Origin: Bacteroidales bacterium UBA5621
Lineage (GTDB): Bacteria > Bacteroidota > Bacteroidia > Bacteroidales > VadinHA17
Assembly: GCA_002424525.1 (NCBI GenBank)
Contig: DIKJ01000058.1
Span: 1 to 13,113 of the forward strand
DNA: 13,113 nucleotides
Direction: 5' to 3'
The notes below the pieces were generated by a model. It did no database searches. It had not been told where the DNA came from and was given only the letters and a program-made list of their open reading frames with translations. Shown here piece after piece: positions 7,935-13,113 of this stretch (the first letter of the stretch is position 1; each line of letters begins with the position of its first letter). Position numbers and translations under genes: made by a program.

Positions 7935-8681
7935 ATGAAAACAATTGATTTTTCATACTTCATCGAAAGGTTTAATGCCGGAGAGATGGATGATGCCGAA
8001 AGAAAATGGTTCCTTAAGGAACTTGAAGGCAATGAGAAGCTTCGACGGGAGGCTGAACTCAGGAAAAGGACTGATGGTTTTCTGAAGGAGCGCGAGATAT
8101 TCACGCTGAAGGAAAAGCTCGCCGCAATCGAAAAGAACAGGGAAACAGTGAGGGCTGACAGAGAATCGCGAAAACCCGCGAAATTGAAATACGCTGCGCT
8201 GATTATTGTTCTGGCAATAGCAGGGGGTATCGCATTAATCCCGGGAAAGAAATTATCCAGTGAAGAGATAATGAACCGGTATTACAGTGCATATGAGACA
8301 ACAGCAACCTCCAGGTCCTACATTGCCGAGGCGGATCCTGATTATTTAATGGCAATGGATTATTACAAGATCCACGATTTCAGGAGAGCGGCCATTTATT
8401 TCAGCAAAGTCTTGGAAAACAATCCTAAGGACATGGAATCCACCTTATTGCAAGGGGTTTCTAATTTTGAGATCTCCAATTATCCTGAATCCAAGCAATT
8501 ATTTACCAGTGTAATAGATGACAACAACAACCTCTTCATTGAGGATGCCAGATGGTATCTTGCACTTTGTTACATCAGGACCGATGAGGAGATGAAAGCG
8601 ATCGGCCAGCTTCAGGAAATAAAGAAATCCAGCAGCATATACAAAAGTGATGCTAAGAAGATCCTTCGAAAAATCAACTAA
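7935..8681 (+). CDS. anti-sigma-like single-pass membrane protein with periplasmic TPR domain
   Basis: The cytoplasmic N-terminus (residues 1-50) carries the pattern FIERFNAGEMDDAERKWF...L...EKLRREAEL. It resembles the anti-sigma N-terminal region of Bacteroidota regulators (the Y-L-x-G-E-M-s-x-E-E-R pattern), without a zinc-binding His/Cys set. A charged linker leads to one membrane helix at about 85-103. The outer part (about 130-248) is built of TPR-like helical hairpins, for example around AMDYYKIHDFRRAAIYFSKV and ARWYLALCYIRTDEEMKA. This topology fits a protein that holds a sigma factor inside and senses or binds something outside. The sigma factor at 3724-4290 is the likely partner and the periplasmic TPR-CHAT protease a possible regulator. 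The histidine kinase gene follows after 23 bp, suggesting one operon. Membership of a TPR membrane family is firm; the anti-sigma role is inferred. Confidence 0.75.
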   Translation: MKTIDFSYFIERFNAGEMDDAERKWFLKELEGNEKLRREAELRKRTDGFLKEREIFTLKEKLAAIEKNRETVRADRESRKPAKLKYAALIIVLAIAGGIALIPGKKLSSEEIMNRYYSAYETTATSRSYIAEADPDYLMAMDYYKIHDFRRAAIYFSKVLENNPKDMESTLLQGVSNFEISNYPESKQLFTSVIDDNNNLFIEDARWYLALCYIRTDEEMKAIGQLQEIKKSSSIYKSDAKKILRKIN

Positions 8682-8704
8682 GGTAAAATAAATCTTACTC
8701 TGGC

Positions 8705-9541
8705 ATGTTCGATACATCCGGTCACCCCATAAACCTTGGAGTTACATCAGGGCATAAAAAACTGACTGATCCGGCAAAAGCTTCCGGCGCAGATCAGTCC
8801 GTGATGAACTGTACCGCATTGCTGAAGGGGCTGTCGCATGAGATGAGAACGCACATGAATGCCGTTGTCGCCTTTTCATACATAATGAACAAGGACGGAT
8901 ACAGCGAAGGCGAACGCGGGGAATTTGGAACACAGGTAATGAACTCATGTGAACAGTTGATAGGATTATTCGACAATTTTCTCGATACGGCAATAATAGA
9001 GGCAGGAAATTCCAAAACCGAGGAGAGAGTAATCAGGACCGATGTTTTTCTTGATGACCTTTTTTCGGAATTCAGGAGTATAATGAGAGGGGAAAAATAT
9101 GCAGATCTGATGCTGGTAACGGAAAACCAGTTTTCCGGATCAGCCGAGGTTATGTTCGATTCTTACAAGATTGCAAGGGTAATGCGCAACCTTTTTCAGA
9201 ATGCCCTGCACAATACGAAATCGGGGTATATCAAGGTCGGTTATTCACTCGGAAGCAATCGCCTGAATTGTTATATCCTTGATTCAGGGCAGGGATATTC
9301 AGCAACAAAGGAGTTTTTCCAGACAGACGATCTGAACAGCTCCCTGGGCAAGTTTCCGGATATCTACCAGGCTATTAATGTTGCCCTCACAAGAAAGCTT
9401 GTCGGATTGCTCGGAGGTGAAATACGGGTTGAATGCAATGGGCTGAAAGGTACCGGTATCTATTTCTCAATCCCCGCAGTAATACCGGGAAACAACAGAG
9501 TAGCTATGAACAAACTTTCAAACAATAAGATTACCATCTGA
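8705..9541 (+). CDS. soluble orphan histidine kinase (HisKA-HATPase core only)
   Basis: This is a 278-residue sensor-kinase core without membrane helix, PAS, GAF or receiver domain. The dimerisation and phosphoacceptor helix carries LKGLSHEMRTHMNAVVAFS with His45 as the phosphorylated residue. The usual RTP is RTH here, so the conserved helix-kinking proline is missing. The ATP-binding domain shows the N box NLFQNALHN (Asn166), the G1 box DSGQGY (Asp193) and a G2-like GLKGTG (246-251) followed by IYFSIP. All residues needed for ATP binding appear to be there. About 35 N-terminal residues are not recognisable; Met34 is a possible later start. The gene follows the anti-sigma-like TPR gene by 23 bp and is followed by a strong terminator, so it probably belongs to that operon. 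No response regulator is in the window; its phosphorylation partner is unknown. Confidence 0.87.
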   Translation: MFDTSGHPINLGVTSGHKKLTDPAKASGADQSVMNCTALLKGLSHEMRTHMNAVVAFSYIMNKDGYSEGERGEFGTQVMNSCEQLIGLFDNFLDTAIIEAGNSKTEERVIRTDVFLDDLFSEFRSIMRGEKYADLMLVTENQFSGSAEVMFDSYKIARVMRNLFQNALHNTKSGYIKVGYSLGSNRLNCYILDSGQGYSATKEFFQTDDLNSSLGKFPDIYQAINVALTRKLVGLLGGEIRVECNGLKGTGIYFSIPAVIPGNNRVAMNKLSNNKITI

Positions 9542-9596
9542 TTTAGGTTGTAATATGTATGCCGATGTCTGCGTACAAAAAGCGTGAGTAAAGGAG

Positions 9597-9625
9597 AATA
9601 GCTGTCCGGACGGACAGCTATTTTT
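9597..9625 (+). terminator. Strong intrinsic terminator after the histidine kinase gene
   Basis: A perfect 11-bp stem, AATAGCTGTCC (9597-9607) with GGACAGCTATT (9612-9622), closes a 4-nt loop and runs into a T5 tract (9621-9625). It ends the plus-strand operon and overlaps the stop codon of the convergent OmpA-family gene (9618-9620). On the minus strand the hairpin is not followed by a T-run, so termination is mainly in the plus direction. Confidence 0.85.
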
Positions 9626-11627
9626 CATTTGCTATTATCTTCACCTCAGTTCTCCTGTTGAGCTTCCGGCCTTCCAGAGTAATATTGTCACCCAGGGGCG
9701 AAGTGTTGCCATATCCTTTATATTTAAGTCTTTCCGGCGTGATACCTTTTTCCCTGAGATAATTGACAACCGACAGGGCTCTTCTTTCCGAAAGAACGAG
9801 ATTATGTTCATCCGTTCCTGTGGAATCGGTATACCCTCCAATCTCAACAACAAGATTCCTGTTCTCTTCAAGCAGGTTCGCCAGCCTGTTTAGTTCCATA
9901 ACAGACTCCTTCTTCAGCTCCCATGAATCAACTTCATAAAAAACATTCGACAGAAGCATCCGCTCTCCGACCTTAAGGGGGCTGAGCTGTATCTGTTTAA
10001 TAAACGGCTCTACAAGAGAATGTTCACCCTCCAGCATAAAGCTTTCTGAGTAAAAAAGGTACCCGGGTTTGCTGACATTCAGCCCGTAATTGTTGCCGGA
10101 AGGAAGGCAAACGAGAAAATCACCACTGGCATCGGTAGAATTACTGATTAATATCGTACTTGTAGAAAGGTTGATTAATTCATAACTGGCCCTTATCAGT
10201 TTTCCTGTCTCCTTATCATAGACCTTTCCCTTTAGGTACGACACCGGATCGGGTCTTACTGATTCATGCAGATCGAACCAGAAAATGTCCTTCCCCGTTT
10301 CATTATCCCTTCTGGAAGAGAAGTAGGCTCTCTGGCCGGCAGATTCAATAACAAGGCCCGTTTCGTCGTTGTATGTATTGATCGGATAACCCAGGTTGAC
10401 CGGAACTGTCCATGTACTGTCTTCCTTCATCCTTGACATATAGATGTCGAACCCTCCCATTCCGGGTCTGCCGTCTGACGAGAAGTAGAGAGACTTTCCG
10501 TCGAAATGAAAGAAGGGAGACATCTCATCGCCATCTGTATTGATTGTCTCTCCGAGGTTTTTGGGGTTTGACCATTTACCACTGCTGTTAAGTACGGAAT
10601 ACCACAGGTCCTTTCCCCCCATTCCTCCCGGTCTGCTGCTTGAAAAGAAAATGAGCCTGCCATTGGAGCTGACCGAGGGCTGTGATTCCCAGGCCGGGGT
10701 ATTGACAGGCGGGCCAAGGTTGACTGGCTCGGACCATCTTCCATTGGCCAGGGATGAGAAGAAGATATCACAGCTTCCCATTCCTCCGGACCGGTCGCAG
10801 GCGGTGAAGAACATATAGGTTCCATCGGAGGAGAGAGACTGTGCTCCCTCATTACTGCGGGTATTCAAAGGAGGGCCCGCGTTTACTGCCCTCTGCCACG
10901 TTCCGTTGCGGAACTGGCTGATATAGAAATCCTCCTGCGCCTGCACCGTAAAAGAGCCTCTTTCGACCGGCCGCGCCTGCCTGGTAAACATCATGGTTTG
11001 TCCGTCAGCAGTAATAGAGGGCCAGTATTCATCATCGCGGGTGTTAATACCACTACCAATGTCAACCGGATTAAACGGGACAGGTTTTTTGATCGCTTCA
11101 ATGGCAAAACCACAGTTTTCAATATTCCTGAGGGCTTTTAACCTGTTCTTGTCAGATATGCCCGGCTGGCTGATGTAAACATGATAATGAATCAGGGCTT
11201 TCTCATAATCCCCCGACATGAACTCGGCGTTGGCAAGATTAAAAAAAACCGGTCTGTAGAACAATGAATCGATTCTGACTGCATTACGATAGTAGCTGGC
11301 GGCTTCATTAAACCTTCTGAGATCTGTCATGAGCTCCCCAAGCATAAGCCAGGCTTCGTAGAATTCTGAATCGATTTTTGTTGCTTCCTTCAGATATGAT
11401 TCAGCTCTGCTGAAATTGAAGTAATCGTATGCCTGTGCCCCTTCCTTATAAGCTTTCAGGGCCTTGTTGGAAGTGGTATGGTAAGTCTGGGGAAACATGT
11501 ATTCTGACGGAAAGGAGAGCAACAGTATCAGAAGGATCAGCCTGCGAAGGATTGAACGGTATTCAGGGTATATGCATGAATTTATGTATCTGCAGGGAGA
11601 TCCTCCATTCTGTGTTTCTTCTGACAT
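9618..11627 (-). CDS. PorE-like OmpA-family protein (TPR, PD40 propeller, carboxypeptidase-regulatory-like, OmpA)
   Basis: This is an exported cell-envelope protein that should bind peptidoglycan through its C-terminal OmpA domain. Counting from the ATG at 11627 (669 residues), a hydrophobic signal is at about 27-40. TPR-like repeats follow at about 52-170 and a PD40/WD40-like propeller at about 190-450, with recurring blocks such as SSDGTYMFFTACDRSGGMG and SSSRPGGMGGKDLWYS. A carboxypeptidase-regulatory-like beta-sandwich is at about 463-545 and the OmpA domain at 555-669, with GYTDSTG (Asp601) and LSERRA (Arg616). The order matches PorE of the type IX secretion system, but Bacteroidota encode several paralogues of this shape and no lipobox Cys is visible, so I give no symbol. 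The start is uncertain: the frame opens further up to 11750, and the preferred ATG gives a 28-residue tail before the signal and a 65-bp overlap with queE. Co-transcription with queE is likely. Confidence 0.85.
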   Translation of the reverse strand: MSEETQNGGSPCRYINSCIYPEYRSILRRLILLILLLSFPSEYMFPQTYHTTSNKALKAYKEGAQAYDYFNFSRAESYLKEATKIDSEFYEAWLMLGELMTDLRRFNEAASYYRNAVRIDSLFYRPVFFNLANAEFMSGDYEKALIHYHVYISQPGISDKNRLKALRNIENCGFAIEAIKKPVPFNPVDIGSGINTRDDEYWPSITADGQTMMFTRQARPVERGSFTVQAQEDFYISQFRNGTWQRAVNAGPPLNTRSNEGAQSLSSDGTYMFFTACDRSGGMGSCDIFFSSLANGRWSEPVNLGPPVNTPAWESQPSVSSNGRLIFFSSSRPGGMGGKDLWYSVLNSSGKWSNPKNLGETINTDGDEMSPFFHFDGKSLYFSSDGRPGMGGFDIYMSRMKEDSTWTVPVNLGYPINTYNDETGLVIESAGQRAYFSSRRDNETGKDIFWFDLHESVRPDPVSYLKGKVYDKETGKLIRASYELINLSTSTILISNSTDASGDFLVCLPSGNNYGLNVSKPGYLFYSESFMLEGEHSLVEPFIKQIQLSPLKVGERMLLSNVFYEVDSWELKKESVMELNRLANLLEENRNLVVEIGGYTDSTGTDEHNLVLSERRALSVVNYLREKGITPERLKYKGYGNTSPLGDNITLEGRKLNRRTEVKIIANEK

Positions 11628-12195
11628 AGCTGACAATATCGGGAATGACTTCACTGAATCTGCTCCATTCCGGCTGCAGAAAGAGAAGGCAACCCGGGTT
11701 GACCAGCTCCCTGTTTTTTTCCGCCCAGAGAAAATCATTTTCGTCCTCAATTATTACTTTCAGTTCATCTGCCGCACCGCACACCTCTTTAAGCGGAGGT
11801 CTGGACCTTTTCGGAGAAAGACAGATCCAGTCCCATTCGCCACTCAGAGGATAAGCTCCTGATGTCTCGGCAAATGTACTAATATTATTTTGTTTGAGGT
11901 GGCAGCACAGGTAGTCGAGATCCCACATAAAGGGTTCTCCTCCCGTAACAACAACCGAGCCGGCACCTGAGCTGACAGCATTAGCTATGATTGAATCTGT
12001 TTCCACCAGAGGATGCAGACCGGGATCCCAGGCAAAGGGTGTATCGCACCATGTGCAACCTATGTCACATCCGCCTAGCCTGATAAAGTATGCAGCTTTT
12101 CCTGCGTGAAAGCCCTCTCCCTGAATGGAAAAGAATTCTTCGACGAGGGGCAACTTTTCTCCACCCGCATCCCGGAAGCTGTCGTCTTCAATCAA
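11563..12195 (-). CDS. queE: 7-carboxy-7-deazaguanine synthase (radical SAM)
   Basis: QueE converts 6-carboxy-tetrahydropterin to 7-carboxy-7-deazaguanine, a step in making queuosine and other deazapurines, in the cytoplasm. The 210-residue protein has the N-terminal substrate motif FFSIQGEGFHAGKAAYFIRLGG and the radical-SAM cysteines Cys43, Cys47 and Cys50 in CDIGCTWCDTPFAWD. The SAM-binding block TGGEP is at 84-88, a LSPKRSRPPL segment follows, and the C-terminus SLQIHKFMHIP is typical of the family. The start is TTG at 12195, preceded by a weak CAGGA; an alternative is CTG at 12215, directly after the stop of the phosphatase gene. The phosphatase gene ends 21 nt upstream, so the two are probably co-transcribed although functionally unrelated. 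No other queuosine genes are in the window. Confidence 0.93.
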   Translation of the reverse strand: MIEDDSFRDAGGEKLPLVEEFFSIQGEGFHAGKAAYFIRLGGCDIGCTWCDTPFAWDPGLHPLVETDSIIANAVSSGAGSVVVTGGEPFMWDLDYLCCHLKQNNISTFAETSGAYPLSGEWDWICLSPKRSRPPLKEVCGAADELKVIIEDENDFLWAEKNRELVNPGCLLFLQPEWSRFSEVIPDIVSYVRRNTEWRISLQIHKFMHIP

Positions 12196-12216
12196 GGTTC
12201 CTGGTTGTTCTTTCAG

Positions 12217-13113
12217 TTATTTTATTCTGATCCCAAGGAGATCAAGGAACTCAGGAAAGTAAAATGTATTGTCATGTATCCCTGAAAACCTTTCAGCGCC
12301 AGGGCCATAGGAGAAAACCGGGACCATCACCCCTGTATGGTCGGTTGTCGAAAAGATTACAGAAGCCCAGTGATCCTCTTCGCTACCCTCTGTAAGGGTA
12401 AGTCCTCCTGTTTCATGATCAGAAGTAACAACAATAAGCGTTTCTCCATTGCTTTCGGCAAATTTCTTTGCCACCCCTACTGCCCTGTCGAAATCGAGCA
12501 TCTCGGATGCCACATAGCGGACATCGTTGGCATGGCCACCCCAGTCAATCTGCGATCCTTCTACCATAAGAACGAATCCCTTTTTATTCCTTGAAAGAGT
12601 TTCTATGGCTTTGGAGGTCATTACCTCAAGCATCCCTCTCCTGCCGGATAGTTCCTGGGGCATATGTTCCTTCGCAAGGAGTCCTGCCAGCTTATTGCTG
12701 GTTGATTTTTTCAGGGCGTCAATTGTGTAGACTACATCATAACCCTTTTTTACAAGTTTTTCAGTGAGATCCACACTATCCTTCCTGTTCCTGAACTGAT
12801 CTTCCCCTCCTCCGATAAACACATCTATTGTGCCTTTCAGAAAATCCTTTGCTATCTCCTCGTAGTTACTTCTGTCGATATTGTGAGCCACGAACGAGGC
12901 CGGAGTGGCATGGGTCAGGGAAGATGTGCTGACCACACCGGTGGCAAGACCTTTCCTGTGAGCTAAATCCATAATCGATTCAACCGCCACAGAATCGGGT
13001 CCCATCCCTATCATGCCGTTCCTGGTTTTCACCCCGCTTGAAATAGCTGTACCTCCGGCTCCTGAATCGGTCACATAATTATCATACGAAAATGTCTTGC
13101 TGAATCCTGAAAA
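12217..13113 (-). CDS. alkaline phosphatase (PhoA family), 5' end outside the window
   Basis: This periplasmic or secreted metal-dependent phosphomonoesterase would release phosphate from organic esters. The visible 298 residues stay open to the window edge, so the gene continues beyond 13113. The GTG at 13074 is an internal Val codon, because the family-typical segment SKTFSYDNYVTDSGAGGTA runs through it. The nucleophile is the Ser of TDSGAGG (codon 13063-13065). Metal-site blocks follow: EGSQIDWGGHAND, DFDRAVG, TSDHETGG and TTDHTGVMVPVFSYGPGAE, the last with the C-terminal His ligand. The signal peptide and the first metal-binding Asp must lie outside the window. It is the first visible gene of a minus-strand run with queE. 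No Pho-box can be checked here. Confidence 0.94.
   Translation of the reverse strand, partial: FSGFSKTFSYDNYVTDSGAGGTAISSGVKTRNGMIGMGPDSVAVESIMDLAHRKGLATGVVSTSSLTHATPASFVAHNIDRSNYEEIAKDFLKGTIDVFIGGGEDQFRNRKDSVDLTEKLVKKGYDVVYTIDALKKSTSNKLAGLLAKEHMPQELSGRRGMLEVMTSKAIETLSRNKKGFVLMVEGSQIDWGGHANDVRYVASEMLDFDRAVGVAKKFAESNGETLIVVTSDHETGGLTLTEGSEEDHWASVIFSTTDHTGVMVPVFSYGPGAERFSGIHDNTFYFPEFLDLLGIRIK

Noticed and set aside
3724..9541. CRISPR-associated craspase locus
   Set aside because: No repeat-spacer array and no Cas-like gene in the window; the TPR-CHAT protein is exported, unlike Csx29. The resemblance is only in the kinds of parts.

Overview
The window looks like chromosomal DNA of a member of the Bacteroidota. 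Starts lack strong Shine-Dalgarno sequences. The sigma-factor gene has a TAnnTTTG-type -7 promoter element. There is a PorE-like TPR / PD40 propeller / OmpA protein and a double-glycine leader peptide of the type common in Bacteroidales. Finer placement is not possible from the sequence alone.

Left part (86-3570, minus strand): a two-gene export operon. A C39 peptidase-containing ABC transporter (1384-3570) is followed 8 nt later by its HlyD-type membrane-fusion partner (86-1375). This pair cuts double-glycine leaders and exports the remaining peptide. No TolC-type outer-membrane channel is in view.

Centre (3724-9541): a compact set of genes that reads as one regulatory module. An ECF-like sigma factor (3724-4290, +) meets tail-to-tail, with a 22-bp overlap, a 1030-residue TPR-CHAT caspase-like protease (4269-7361, -). 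The protease has an export signal at its N-terminus and a membrane anchor at its C-terminus. Divergent from the protease gene is a 46-codon gene (7605-7745, +), too short for usual gene callers. It encodes a double-glycine leader peptide with a 17-residue proline-rich core and has its own intrinsic terminator. Next come an anti-sigma-like single-pass membrane protein with a periplasmic TPR domain (7935-8681, +) and, 23 bp further on, a soluble histidine kinase without input domain or receiver (8705-9541, +). A strong hairpin terminator (9597-9625) closes this part.

Right part (9618-13113, minus strand): a separate run of an alkaline phosphatase (start outside the window), queE (7-deazaguanine synthesis) and a PorE-like OmpA-family protein. 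The OmpA-family reading frame overlaps the end of queE. This part looks like ordinary chromosomal content, convergent with the regulatory module.

Working model (inference): the small peptide is trimmed and exported by the C39 transporter. The membrane anti-sigma-like TPR protein holds the sigma factor. The periplasmic TPR-CHAT protease, or its partner kinase, relieves that inhibition. The parts resemble those of type III-E CRISPR craspase (TPR-CHAT protease, substrate, sigma factor), but here they are CRISPR-free and on the other side of the membrane. The peptide-protease-sigma combination is the most interesting content of the window.
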